Shown here in pieces: positions 33,341-42,853 of a stretch of DNA of 51,117 nucleotides; position 1 is the first letter of the stretch; every line of letters starts with the position of its first letter. The notes below the pieces were generated by a model. The model was not told the origin of the DNA and made no database searches. It saw only the letters and a program-made list of their open reading frames with translations. Both the position numbers and the translations under genes were made by a program. Source of the stretch: Ardenticatenaceae bacterium (lineage in GTDB: Bacteria > Chloroflexota > Anaerolineae > Promineifilales > Promineifilaceae); the NCBI GenBank assembly GCA_020634215.1, contig JACKCD010000041.1:1-51117 (forward strand), in the 5' to 3' direction.

Positions 33341-36079
33341 ATGGCGCAATTAAAGCTGTTTTTGTTGGGCGGGGCGCGGCTGAAGCTAGACGGAGAGCCG
33401 CTCGTGGGTTTGGCTTCGCGCAAGGCCGAAGCACTGTTGATTTATCTGGCGTGTCAGCCGCAGCCGCAGCCGCGTGACCTGCTGGCAACCTTGCTGTGGG
33501 ACGACCGGCCGCAGCAGCGGGCACTGGGCAATTTGAGCGTGCTGTTGAGCAGTTTACGCAAGCCATTGGGGAGCTTGCTGCTGAGTTCGCGCCAAACGGT
33601 GGGGTTGGACGAGGCCGGGGTGTGGGCAGATGCGCTGGTGCTGGCGCGGGCTGTGGGGGCGGTGGCGCACAAACCTTTGACGGGGGAAACGGCCGTTTCC
33701 CTGCAAACCACCCTCGCCCTTTACCACGGCGACTTTCTCACAGGTTTTTCCATCCGTGACGCATCCCAATTTGAAGAGTGGCAACTATTGGAGCAAGAGC
33801 GGCTGCACCGGCTGGCCGTAACAGGGTGGGAGCAGCTAACCACCTATTATTTGGAAAATCAGCAGTGGGCGGCCGGGATTGCCGCCGCGCAGCAGTTGCT
33901 GCGGCTAGACCCCCTGCGTGAGCGAGCGCAGCGGCAGTTGATGCAGCTTTTGGCTGGGGACGGGCAGCGTCACGCTGCCCTGGCGCAGTTTGACCAGTGC
34001 CGCCAACTGCTGGCCGATGAGCTGGGGGTGGAGCCGGAGGCGGAGACGGTGGCGTTGGCGGCGAGAATTCGGGCAGGGGAGCAGGGAGCAGGGGAGCAGG
34101 GGGACTTCCTCCCCTGCTCTCCCGCCCTCCTGCTCCCCCGCACAATTTACCGCGCTACTTACCCCCTTGTCGGACGAGATCGAACTGGCGCCATTGCGAC
34201 GCGGTTACCGGAACCGGAATTGTCGGCTGTTAACGCCAAGCGTGCCGGTGGGCTAAAGACGCGGCTGGCATTGGTGTGGAAGCGGCGGTTTCAAATCTAC
34301 GTTTTTCCCACGACGCATATTTGTCTTGGCTGGCTGAATTGGGTAGCGGGGCACTGCTGCCAACTACCATCGCCGATGCCGTTAGTTTATCGCTGGCGGG
34401 TACGGCCTCGCCCCAGGCGCAGCTTTTAGGCTATTTGCGGCAAAAACAACTGCTGCTGGTGTTAGACAATGCCGAACATTTGCTGGCAGAAACGGCCGTT
34501 ATCCACCTATTGCAACAGCTTTTAACCCATGCCCCCGGTCTCAAGCTGCTGGTCACATCGCGGGAACGGCTGAATTTGCGCGGGGAATGGCTGCTGCCCG
34601 TGGAAGGGCTGCCCGTTCCCACGGCTGCACCCGGAGAAGAGACGTATGCAGCGGCGATATTGTTTGTGCAGTGCGCCCAGCGGGTGCGGCCAGAATTTCA
34701 GCTAACGGCGGCGAATCGGGAAGCGGTGTGGCGTATTTGCCAGCTTGTGGAGGGGGTTCCGCTGGGGCTCGAGCTGGCGGCGACGTGGCTGCGGCTGCTG
34801 TCGTGTGCGGAAATTGGGGATGAAATCGGCCGTTCTTATGACTTCCTCAGCGATGCCCCCCGCGCCGTGGCCGAACGGCACCAAAGTTTGCAGACTGTCT
34901 TTGCCTACTCCTGGAAGCTGCTGACGGCCAGTGAGCAGCAAGCGGTGGCGCGGTTGGCCGTCTTTCGCGGCGGGTTTAGCCGCGAGGCGGCGCAAACGGT
35001 GGCACAGGCCACGCTGCCGCTGCTGGCTTCGCTGGTGGACAAATCATTTTTGCGGGTGCGCCAGCCGGGGCGGTATGAAATGCACGCCATGCTGCGGCAA
35101 TATGCGGCGGAGAAGCTGTCGCCAGCCGAGCAGGAACGGGTGCAGGATCGCCATGCGGCGTTTTATGCGGCGTTTTTGCAGCGATGGCTACAGCCGCTGC
35201 AAGGGGATAACCAGTTGGCGGCGCTGGATGGGATTCGGCTGGAGCTGGAGAATGTGCGGAGGGATGGCGTTGGGCGTTGGAACGGCCGTTACAGGTGGCC
35301 GCCCTCCCCAATTGGCAGTCGCTGGTGCAGGATATGAGTGACACGATGTTTTACTTTTTCACCATGCGAAGCTGGTTTGAAGAGGGGGCGCAACTGCTGG
35401 GACAGGTGGTGATGTGGCTGGGGCAATGGAGGGAAGAAACGGCCGTTTTGCGCTGGCGAATTCAAGCGCGGCATGGGTGGCTGCAATTTTTGTGCGGGCA
35501 GACGGTGCAGGGGGAGGAAACGCTGCGCCACAGCTTGACGCAGTTGGCTGGAGAGGAGGCAGAAACGATTTTTTGCCACAATTATTTGGGTGCGGCGGCG
35601 TTTTACCGGCAGGATGAGGCTGGGGCGTTGGGTCATTTGCAGGCGTTGGCGCTGGCGCAGCGGCTGGGCGACCCGTTGGGCGAGGCGATTGCGCTGGATA
35701 TTATGGGGCGGGTGCAGATGTATCGGCAGGATTTTGATGCAGCGGAGTCGCTGCTGCAAGCCAGTTTGGCGCGTAAACGGCCGTTAGGCGACTGCTTTGG
35801 CATGGGGTTTTGCCAAAATTTGGGGGGCGCGGTGGCGCAGGCATCAGCAGCTGGAAACGGGCGCGATGGCTGGCGAAGAAAGTCACCCCTGCGTGAGGAA
35901 ATGGGGGATCGGCGCGAATGGGGCTGTGTTTGGAAAAGCTGGGGGGATTTGGCATTATGGCGGGGGATTAAGGCAGTAGCGCAGTGGCTGTATGAACGGT
36001 GTGAGGCCATTTTAGCGAGATTGGCAATATGGAGGTGCCAACGGCCGTTCGCGCTAAAATACCAGCGTCTAATTTGTGA
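33341..36079 (+). pseudogene. BTAD/SARP-type ATPase transcriptional regulator, multiply frameshifted
   Basis: Intact from 33341 to about 34160: an OmpR-type winged helix (residues 1-95) and a bacterial transcriptional activation domain (BTAD, ~100-245, ending DELGVEPEAETVALAARI). After a repeat-derived linker, the NB-ARC/AAA part is split. PLVGRD is in one frame, DEIELAPL in the next and GGLKTRLAL (the P-loop, one Gly codon short) back in the first. From 34276 LLLVLDNAEHLLAE (Walker B), LLVTSRERL and the winged-helix region run well to 35260, then the TPR region shifts frame at about 35265 and again at several points from 35810 to 35980. Fragments such as RMGLCLEKLGDLA show the original protein. 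Probably once about 900 residues. Confidence 0.75.
34076..34138. repeat. GGAGCAG-word hairpin inside a coding sequence
   Basis: GGGGAGCAGGGAGCAGGGGA words (34076-34103) are followed by their C-rich complement (34111-34138). It is in frame in the regulator gene and encodes a GEQGAGEQGDFLPCSPALLLP linker between the BTAD and ATPase domains. Confidence 0.65.
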
Positions 36080-36125
36080 TTGGTAGGGCAGCCTGTTCTC
36101 TCATTAATCACAAACTCTATTTTTT
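36073..36125 (+). terminator. Terminator-like hairpin with T tract
   Basis: TTTGTGATT (36073-36081) pairs with AATCACAAA (36106-36114), followed by CTCTATTTTTT. It overlaps the stop of the BTAD-type regulator. The long loop lowers confidence. Confidence 0.5.
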
Positions 36126-36206
36126 AAGCGTGAGCGGCAGGAAGTTTGCGCACCCGTTGACAACGGTGAGCCGCACGGGATGGTGGCGGGATGGTTTTGA
36201 TAGAAT

Positions 36207-38066
36207 TCATTGCTTACTGGCCTGTACCGTCACAGACCCCAAATCGTGAGTGCCCACGCCCAACCCGCTGCCGTTGATATTAGCATGACCGCCAGGAAGT
36301 CCCAAAAGAGCTGCTGGTTTGTGACGCAGTGACCTGTTCTGGCGTTTGTAGCGACCAGTTGATACTGCTGCCGCCGCTGTTGTACAGCGATAACACAGAT
36401 GTGCCCATCGGCAGAGCAGGCTGATTGCCGTAGTTGCCGCAGCGTGGCCTGTGCCGCCACGCCGGTGCGAGCCGTATTTTGAAAGCGGTGCATTGGCCAG
36501 TTCATTTCCGCACCGTCGGGCAAATCCCTAAACGATGAGGCGTTGCTGGCAACTAGCCTTAAAATGCCATCGCCATCTACATCACCGACGGCGGGGTGTT
36601 GGAGCTGGAGGCCGTCGGCATAGTACAGCGGCAGCCCGTTGGGGAAAGCAGTGGTGGTTATTGCTGGCCGTTGCTGTCAATGATGGCGATAGACCAGCTT
36701 TGGGCGATAAAGATTTCCATTTTGCTGTCGTTGTCAATCGGCCAGTTACTAAAAGCTTTTTTCGACGTTGAAGGTAACGCCTCGGTGCTGCCACCAGTGG
36801 GGGGGTCATGGGGAAGCCGAAATCTGGCTGTTCCATCTTCATGCCAGGCGCGCAGGCTGGCTGTCCATGGGCGGCGACGATAATTTCTCCGGCCGTCTGT
36901 CCCTATAATGTCGCCAATCACCGGGAAGCTGGCACTGTGCCGCCCAATTGCCTGCCATCGCCCCAGCCAGCAAATCGTTGTCTCGGCGGTCAAAACCAAA
37001 CAGGCGATAGCCATTGGCTGGGTGGCTGGGGCTAAAGGGTGTTGTAAAAAGCGCCTGTCCCCACAAAATCGCAAATCCCCATCACCGTCTACGTCATCAA
37101 TCGCGGGCTAGATTGAATGGTTTCCAGCATGTAGCGGGGGAAACCGGGCAGCAACTTACCAAAGCGGTCAACGGCATAGAGGCTGCCGCCACAGTAATCG
37201 CTGGCCCATCCGGCCGGCAGCACATAGGGGCAGCTCCAGTTGAGGCTGCCGCCGGGGTAACTATTGCCAAAATACCCTTCATCGGTGCCAATCACGATGT
37301 CGAGATAGCCATCTTGATCCAGATCGGCCAGGGCAGGGGAACTCCAGATGGTGTCGGCTACCCGTCCCACCAGAATATCCCAGCCAAAACGGGAATGGTG
37401 GGCGCTGGTAATGGGAAAACCTGCAACAAGGGAACCGTTATGATGTAGGGCATAAAGCCCCTTATCAAAGCTGCCAAACACGATTTCCATGTCCCCGTCC
37501 TGGTCAAGATCGCCCAAAGCCGGGGTGCTGTACACGGTGTCGGTACAGCCCAGAGGGGCGACAGCTTCATCGCGGGTGCGGAACGGCCAGCCAGATTTGA
37601 CCTGCCCATTATGTTCCAAAACGATCACGCCGCCCTGGGTACACTTGCTGCTGTTGATGGTGCCTGCCCCAATGACAATCTCCATCTGCCCATCGCCGTC
37701 AATGTCGGCAACGGCCGGGGAGGAATTGATTTCGTGGCTGTTGCCGCTCATGCCAAATGGCCCAGCAATATCCACATCCCACAGCAAGGAACCGCTGCTG
37801 CCTCCATCCTGAAACGCCATGACGTGGCCGTTGCTGGTAGCAATCACAATGTCGTTGCGCCCATCGCCGGTAATGTCGGCGATGACAGGGGAAGCGCGGT
37901 GGCAGTCGCTGTGGCTGCCGCAGCTTTGCGAAGGCAGGTTGTCTTGCCGCCAGCGGGGTGACACAATGCCGTTGCTGGCTTGCGTTTTGTTGGTGAGAAG
38001 GAGTAGGGGGAGGACAAGAACCAGAAGTAGCCAGGGTAAATAAGACCGGGGATTAACTATTTTCAT
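36207..38066 (-). pseudogene. Secreted FG-GAP repeat beta-propeller protein, frameshifted 3' half
   Basis: The 5' half (38066 down to about 37130) is intact: signal peptide (PWLLLVLVLPLLLLTNKTQA), then FG-GAP/VCBS units with calcium-loop motifs such as DITGDGRNDI, DIDGDGQMEI, DLDQDGDMEI and DLDQDGYLDI. A stop appears after IQSSPRLMT. Beyond it the same protein continues in shifting frames: FPVIGDI-DGDGRPE, FSNWPIDNDSKMEIF, LPDGAEMNWPMHRFQNTART and finally YNSGGSSINWSLQTPEQVTA and GSGLGVGTHDLGSVTVQAS with stop TGA at 36207. At least six indels are needed. ATG 38066 begins the signal peptide; a frame extension to 38132 is not needed. Role unknown, extracellular. Confidence 0.75.
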
Positions 38067-38275
38067 TTGCACATTACTCTTTCTAATTATTACAACCAAT
38101 CCGTTACAAAAAGACAGGGGGACATGGCTCACTGGACTACAAATACGTTTTGGCTCGCCGTCCCTTAATCGCTGTCAGGATACGCTGATGATGCCATACA
38201 ATAAATGGCGAATTGCTCCTACAGTATAGGATATTAGTATGAGATGGGGCTTACGGTTGGACTTACCGGGGGTGA

Positions 38276-39436
38276 TTATGAGAGGATTCTTTGGTAAACG
38301 GCAAGGATGTGGGGCCAGCTATAGGTGTGGGTGGTGAATAAACGGCCGTTTTCCCCCAACCTTTGCCGCAGTTCAGGCGAGCTTAGTAGACGATCAAGCG
38401 TGGCGTTAAATTCGTCCTGGTTGTGGTAATAGAGACCACCGTTGCTTTGGCGCACCTGCTGTTTGGTGACGGCACAACGGCCGTTAACCAAAACGGCCGT
38501 TCCCAGCAGCCATGCTTCCAAAATGATGATGGACAAACTTTCAAACAGCGACGGCATGACGACAACCGTGGCTGCCTGAAGCCCGTCAAATTTGTCCTGC
38601 TCGGAAACAAAGCCAATGGGGATGACGTCGGGATGGTTGGGGAGGGGGAACTGGGGTTGACCCGTCAGGACGAGTTTAAGCGGTTGATTGGGGTGTTGTT
38701 GGCGGTAATTGAGAAAGTAGGTGATGAGTTCCGGCACGTTTTTGGCTTCGGCCAGCCGGCCGCCATAAAACAGAAACGGCTCATGCAGGTTGTACTTTTG
38801 CCGGAAGCGGTCAGCGGAAACGTCGGCGGGTGGGACAAGACCGAGGGCGGCGATGTGGTGGGAAACGGCCGTTCCAGTCACCCTTTCCACCAATTCCTGC
38901 TCGGCGCGGGTTAGATAAACAATATGGCGCGGCAGGTGGAAGAGGGCGCGGAAAGCATCGAGGTAAAGAAACGGCTCGTCGTGGGCTGTGGGAACCAAAA
39001 TCGCTTTGTCGGCTACCAGTGGCAGACCAAAGAAAGTGGTGGCGTAGACATAGGTGAAAAAGAGAAAGTGGTCGTATTGGCTGGCGTGCTGCTGGATATG
39101 GCGCAGCAGCGGGGTGGAAAAAGGGCCTTCGCGTTGAATCCACGCCATTTGTTCGGCCAAGGTAGGGTTGGAAAGTAAAAACAGCCCCGTTTGCTGCTGT
39201 GATTGCTGCCAGTTACGCGGGATGTCCACGGGAAAGCGGTGGATGGTGACACCGTTTAGCTCGAATTCCCCGGCGGGATAGCTGTTGGCCCAGGTTGTGT
39301 AGTCATGGGCGCAGGTAGTTAACACGTGGACTTCGGCCAGTGCTGTAAGCTGCTCGGCCAGTTGGCGGGCGGCACTTTCGGAGCCGCCGTGAATGTCGGG
39401 GCCGTAGCGTTGAACGACAAGGGCAAGACGAGGCAT
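38276..39436 (-). CDS. GT4 family glycosyltransferase
   Basis: 386 residues, GT-B fold. The N-terminal domain opens with LALVVQRYGPDIHGGSESAARQLAEQL (the GGSE acceptor loop of GT4 enzymes). The C-terminal domain has LFYGGRLAEAKNVPELI and the E-x7-E motif ESLSIIILEAW for the nucleotide sugar. Cytoplasmic, adding a sugar from a nucleotide donor to a lipid-linked glycan is the likely role. It is the most downstream gene of the minus-strand polysaccharide cluster, separated from the next GT4 by a hairpin. Four palindrome copies lie within it, two only 16 bp apart (38476 and 38492). Confidence 0.9.
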   Translation of the reverse strand: MPRLALVVQRYGPDIHGGSESAARQLAEQLTALAEVHVLTTCAHDYTTWANSYPAGEFELNGVTIHRFPVDIPRNWQQSQQQTGLFLLSNPTLAEQMAWIQREGPFSTPLLRHIQQHASQYDHFLFFTYVYATTFFGLPLVADKAILVPTAHDEPFLYLDAFRALFHLPRHIVYLTRAEQELVERVTGTAVSHHIAALGLVPPADVSADRFRQKYNLHEPFLFYGGRLAEAKNVPELITYFLNYRQQHPNQPLKLVLTGQPQFPLPNHPDVIPIGFVSEQDKFDGLQAATVVVMPSLFESLSIIILEAWLLGTAVLVNGRCAVTKQQVRQSNGGLYYHNQDEFNATLDRLLSSPELRQRLGENGRLFTTHTYSWPHILAVYQRILS

Positions 39437-39469
39437 GGGGATTATACGTTTGCGGGCAGGACTGTTTTA

Positions 39470-39538
39470 GGGGATTGGAGATTGGAGATTGGAGATTGTG
39501 AACCTTCAACAATCCCCAATCTCCAATCCCTAATCTCC
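39470..39538. repeat. GATTGGAGATT-type hairpin repeat
   Basis: Left arm GGGATTGGAGATTGGAGATT..., loop GTGAACCTTCAAC, right arm AATCCCCAATCTCCAATCCC. The stop codon of the upstream GT4 gene (TAG at 39530-39532) lies inside the right arm. The loop shares AACCTTC with the copy at 42789. Confidence 0.75.
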
Positions 39539-40642
39539 TGTTGGCAAATGCCCATTTGTGACCTCGTGTTGGATTTTCCGCAAAAACGACTGCAGATTTT
39601 GCTCCAGGCTGGCGGAGGTGTATTGCTGTGCCCAGGAAACGGCCGTTTCTTTCATCGCCTGGTACCGTTGCGGGTCATCCAGCAGTGCCAACACCTCGGC
39701 AGCAGCGGCGGCGGGGTCGGCCTTGTCAAAGACGATACCGGCCGGGCCAGCGACTTCGGGCATGGGGGGGGCTAGATGAACGGCCGTTGGCACGCCAAAG
39801 AAAAGCGATTCAGCAATCGGTACGCAAAAGCTTTCCCACTCCGAGGTCACAAATAGCAGCCTGGCGTTGGCAAACAGTGCCGCTAGCACCGCCGGGTTGT
39901 TTACCTGCCCGGTAAACATCACCCGCTTTTCCACCCCCTTGGCTGCCACCAACTGGTCAATTTGCCGCTGGTACTTGGGGGTTTGGTCACGATTACCCAC
40001 AATCACCAGCACCGTATCGGGTCGCTGCTTGTTGATTTCGGCGAAAACTTCCACCAGAGCCAGGACATCCTTTTGTGGCACAATGCGTCCCACCAGCAGA
40101 AAATAATCCAGCTTGGCTAAATCAGCCGCCAGTTGAGCATCAGCCACGCCGTCGGTAAAGTGGGAAGTGTCAATGCAGTAAAAAATCTTGTTGATTTTTT
40201 CCGGCGGGTAGCCCATAGATTGTAGCTCTTGGCGCATGTATTCGGTGTGGATGATGTATTGGTCAAATTTATCACGCAGCAACGGGCGCAGTTCGATCCC
40301 TTTTTGCGTCAAATATTCCAAATGGGCGTTTTGGCCGCGAAAGAGGTGGGGTGGGCAGATGCCGTGATAATCCATAATTTTGAATTCACGGCTGGCGAGG
40401 GCAATTTCCACGTTTTCGCTGTAGAGGGTGTAGTGGAACCAGAGAATGCCATCGCCATTGTCCTGGTAAAATTGGGATTTCTGTGCGATTGCTCCATATT
40501 GCGGGGCGATGTTGTCGGCGTAAATTGTCACTCTGGCACCCCACTGGCGCAGGATACGGGCGGTGGAAATGGCGTAGTTGCTAATGGCATCGCCGGGGGT
40601 TAGCCCAGCGGTCATGATGCTTACTTTGAGCGGGTTTGTCAT
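39530..40642 (-). CDS. GT4 family glycosyltransferase
   Basis: 370 residues. N-terminal acceptor loop SIMTAGLTPGDAISNYAIS, then the mid-region HTEYMRQELQSMGYPPEKINKIFYCID, donor-domain entry FLLVGRIVPQKDVLALVEVF and the E-x7-E motif WESFCVPIAES. The motif MTAGLTPGDAISN is found in glycosyltransferases that start or extend repeat units in surface glycan clusters. Sugar specificity is unknown. Its last two residues and stop are encoded by a repeat hairpin. Precedes 38276 in the same orientation. Confidence 0.88.
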   Translation of the reverse strand: MTNPLKVSIMTAGLTPGDAISNYAISTARILRQWGARVTIYADNIAPQYGAIAQKSQFYQDNGDGILWFHYTLYSENVEIALASREFKIMDYHGICPPHLFRGQNAHLEYLTQKGIELRPLLRDKFDQYIIHTEYMRQELQSMGYPPEKINKIFYCIDTSHFTDGVADAQLAADLAKLDYFLLVGRIVPQKDVLALVEVFAEINKQRPDTVLVIVGNRDQTPKYQRQIDQLVAAKGVEKRVMFTGQVNNPAVLAALFANARLLFVTSEWESFCVPIAESLFFGVPTAVHLAPPMPEVAGPAGIVFDKADPAAAAAEVLALLDDPQRYQAMKETAVSWAQQYTSASLEQNLQSFLRKIQHEVTNGHLPTGD

Positions 40643-40656
40643 AGAAATTTTGAATA

Positions 40657-40717
40657 GGACGCAGATTTACCTGATTTGCCTGATTTTTTATCAGGTATAT
40701 CAGGTAAATCTGCGTCC
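40657..40717. repeat. Long near-perfect hairpin (GGACGCAGATTTACCTGAT)
   Basis: GGACGCAGATTTACCTGAT at the left (from 40657) and its complement ending at 40717 form a 19-bp stem with an inner CCTGAT/ATCAGG step. The last codons and stop of the upstream GT4 gene (40700) lie inside the right arm, giving the tail MGRRFT. Confidence 0.75.
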
Positions 40718-41917
40718 CATATCTTCTTCTAGCTGGGCGAAGATGCGGCGGAAGGTGGCGATGATGTGGGGCCATTGGAAGTGAGCGAGGACGTAGCGCC
40801 GCCCTTGTTGGCCGAGCGTAACGGCCGTTTCTCGTTCCGCCAGCAAATAATCAAGCGTTGCCGCAAATTCGTCGTAATTGGTGAAATAAAGGCCGCCATT
40901 GGCGCGTTGGCAATGCTCCTTCATCACGGTGCAGTGACCGTGCACCAGCACCGGCGTTTCCGTTAGCCAGCTTTCCATGATGACGCGGGAAAAGCTTTCG
41001 TGAACCGAGGGCTGGCAAAAAACGGTGGCGGCGGCAAAGGCATCCCACCGCGCTTGCTCAGACACATACCCCAGGTCAATGACGCTGCTCTGCGCGGTGG
41101 GCGGCACGGCAATATCGCCGGAGCCAATGAGGACGAGGTTGACAGAACGGCCGTTTTCCTGCTGATACCGCGCCCAATAATCGAGCAAGAGGGGGGTGTT
41201 TTTACTGATTTCGCGGCGGCCGGCGTAGAGGATAAACGGCCGTTTATCCCTCATCTGCTCCCCAAACTGCTGCCAAAATCGCGCCGCGCTGGCCTCCACA
41301 TCGGTATCAATGCCGCCCCCCACCACCTGCCGAATTTGCCCGTTGTGGTCGGGGAAAAAGGTGTCGGCCAGCTTCGCCTCGGCCTCGGTAAAAAAGAGCA
41401 GCCCTTTCACCTGCTGTAGCGGCTCACGGTACCCCGCCAGCCGCAAATAAGGCTCGTCATGGAGACAGGGAATCATCAGCGACCGTTCTGGAGCGATGGC
41501 CGCGCCGTAGACGGTGGTGGCAAACATGTAGGGGATAAAGATAAACAGATGCCGCTTCTGCTGCTGCCGCATGTAGTCATAGAGTGCCGGAGCCTTGATC
41601 ATTTCCGCCAGAAAGGTGCGCTCTTGCTCGGCGGTGATGGGCAGCTTGTGGATGAGCCGCCAGTTGACGGCATCAAACGCCGCTTTGTCGCGGGGCTGCA
41701 CGGGGAAACGGCGCACGGGTATGCCCTGCACCAACTCCACGCCGGGGCGATGGTGGTTGTGGCTCCAATCGCTGTAGAGGTCGCGGGCGCAGGTGGTGAG
41801 GATTTCAACGGGGATTCCGGCGGCGTGGAGATGAACGGCCGTTTGTCGCGTCTGTGCCTCCGCCCCCCCCGGCACATTTTCCCCATACCACGGGGTCACA
41901 AAAGCAATGGTGTGCAT
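40700..41917 (-). CDS. GT4 family glycosyltransferase
   Basis: 405 residues. Begins IAFVTPWYGENVPGGAEAQTRQTAVHL with the PGGAE loop, continues PCLHDEPYLRLAGYREPLQQVKGLLFFTEAE, enters the donor domain with ILYAGRREISKNTPLLLDYW and has the E-x7-E motif ESFSRVIMESW. Related in overall pattern to the 38276 gene (both have CLHDEPYL/THDEPFLYLD and LFFTEAEA/VYLTRAEQ), so the two are probably paralogues within the cluster. Cytoplasmic GT-B enzyme; substrates unknown. It is the fourth gene from the downstream end. Confidence 0.9.
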   Translation of the reverse strand: MHTIAFVTPWYGENVPGGAEAQTRQTAVHLHAAGIPVEILTTCARDLYSDWSHNHHRPGVELVQGIPVRRFPVQPRDKAAFDAVNWRLIHKLPITAEQERTFLAEMIKAPALYDYMRQQQKRHLFIFIPYMFATTVYGAAIAPERSLMIPCLHDEPYLRLAGYREPLQQVKGLLFFTEAEAKLADTFFPDHNGQIRQVVGGGIDTDVEASAARFWQQFGEQMRDKRPFILYAGRREISKNTPLLLDYWARYQQENGRSVNLVLIGSGDIAVPPTAQSSVIDLGYVSEQARWDAFAAATVFCQPSVHESFSRVIMESWLTETPVLVHGHCTVMKEHCQRANGGLYFTNYDEFAATLDYLLAERETAVTLGQQGRRYVLAHFQWPHIIATFRRIFAQLEEDMGRRFT

Positions 41918-41924
41918 GAAGTTG

Positions 41925-41983
41925 GTGGCTAGTGGCTAGTAGCTAGTGGCTAGTATGCAACTTGCCACTTGTTACTTGCCACT
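41925..41983. repeat. GTGGCTAGTGGC word-repeat hairpin
   Basis: GTGGCTAGTGGCTAGTAGCT words (41925-41954) are followed by ACTTGCCACTTGTTACTTGC (41960-41983), an imperfect complement. It fills the gap between the GT4 start and the 130-residue gene, and supplies that gene's stop codon (TAA at 41972-41974). Confidence 0.55.
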
Positions 41984-42364
41984 TTCTTCCTCCCGCTTTT
42001 CCAGTTCCTCCGCCAAAATATTGAGCGCCTGAAGCAGGTGGTGGTTCATCTGTATCTGGTTGGCGGCAAGCTGGTTGACATAAAAGATGACCAACTCGTG
42101 CAGCTTGTGGCGAATGGTTTGCAGCAGCGGGCCAATGACCGGCACCGCGATGCGGCTGACGTTCACCGGCACCTGAATTTGGTCATAAACCAGCCCGGCC
42201 TGGTAAAGATGTTCGTAAAAATCGGCGGGTAAATGCTTTCCGGCAATGCGAATGGGCGAACGGCCGTCTGGCGCAGTTGCCAGCCGCTTTTCCAAAATCT
42301 GCTGCCGAATCTGCTGCATAATTTCTTCAATATTTACCTCTGCCGAGGTGGTTGTGTCACTCAT
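41972..42364 (-). CDS. Small helical protein of the glycan cluster (family member 1)
   Basis: 130 residues, almost all helical, no membrane segment. N-terminal VNIEEIMQQIRQQILEKR, then LPADFYEHLYQAGLVYDQI, PVIGPLLQTIRHKLHELVIFYVNQLAANQIQMNHHLLQALNIL and a charged tail. The segment FYVNQLAANQIQMN aligns with YYVSRLAEAQTKAN of the next gene and WYVRPLLAQQNQFN of the protein at 46123. I know no function; the charged helices and location suggest a partner of the glycosyltransferases. VNIEEIMQQIRQ-type N-termini also occur in front of methyltransferase or GT domains in bacterial glycan loci. Confidence 0.75.
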   Translation of the reverse strand: MSDTTTSAEVNIEEIMQQIRQQILEKRLATAPDGRSPIRIAGKHLPADFYEHLYQAGLVYDQIQVPVNVSRIAVPVIGPLLQTIRHKLHELVIFYVNQLAANQIQMNHHLLQALNILAEELEKREEESGK

Positions 42365-42436
42365 GAGTTATCCTGAAAATGTCCATTTATGTTCTTTTGC
42401 TTTGCTATTGTCCCAGCTTTAGGCTGTTTTGAAAAG

Positions 42437-42781
42437 TCAGCCGTTTTCACGTTCTATTGACCCCGCCAATGCATCCAGTGCTTGCAGCAGCGATTCGTTG
42501 GCCTTGGTTTGGGCTTCGGCCAAGCGGCTGACGTAATAGACAGCGAGCTTGTGGGGAACGAGTTTGAGGCGGGTAAGCAGCGGCAGTGCCACGGGCTGCA
42601 CCTGCAAGCGGGGCTGGAATTTGGCATGGGCAGCGGCCTGCTGCATATGGTCATAAAAAGCAGGTGGCAAGGAACCGCTGCTGGCAACCAACGCCTGCCC
42701 CACCGGCGGCAGCTTGGCTGCCTGTTCGGTGATGATTTGTGCGGTATGGGTGATTAGATCGGTTGCTTGTGAGTCTGTCAT
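42437..42781 (-). CDS. Small helical protein of the glycan cluster (family member 2)
   Basis: 114 residues, paralogue of the downstream 130-residue gene: LPPAFYDHMQQAAAHAKFQP matches LPADFYEHLYQAGLVYDQIQ, and YYVSRLAEAQTKANESLLQALDAL matches FYVNQLAANQIQMNHHLLQALNIL. No palindrome copy, no membrane segment. Transcribed with the glycosyltransferase genes; 72 bp separate the pair. Confidence 0.75.
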   Translation of the reverse strand: MTDSQATDLITHTAQIITEQAAKLPPVGQALVASSGSLPPAFYDHMQQAAAHAKFQPRLQVQPVALPLLTRLKLVPHKLAVYYVSRLAEAQTKANESLLQALDALAGSIERENG

Positions 42782-42788
42782 CAGTCAT

Positions 42789-42853
42789 GAGATTAGAGAT
42801 TGGAGATTAGAGATTGCAAACCTTCATCAATCTCCATTCTCCAATCCCCAATC
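42789..42853. repeat. GATTGGAGATT-type hairpin repeat
   Basis: GAGATTAGAGATTGGAGATT at the left, loop CAAACCTTCATC, then AATCTCCATTCTCCAATCCC. It lies between the GT-C type gene (its stop touches the right end) and the small helical gene. The loop is similar to that at 39470. Confidence 0.7.

Noticed and set aside
36230..37088. Short separate genes in the region between the two broken genes
   Set aside because: Reading all frames together, the fragments are collinear parts of the FG-GAP protein and its C-terminal domain, so they are not independent genes.
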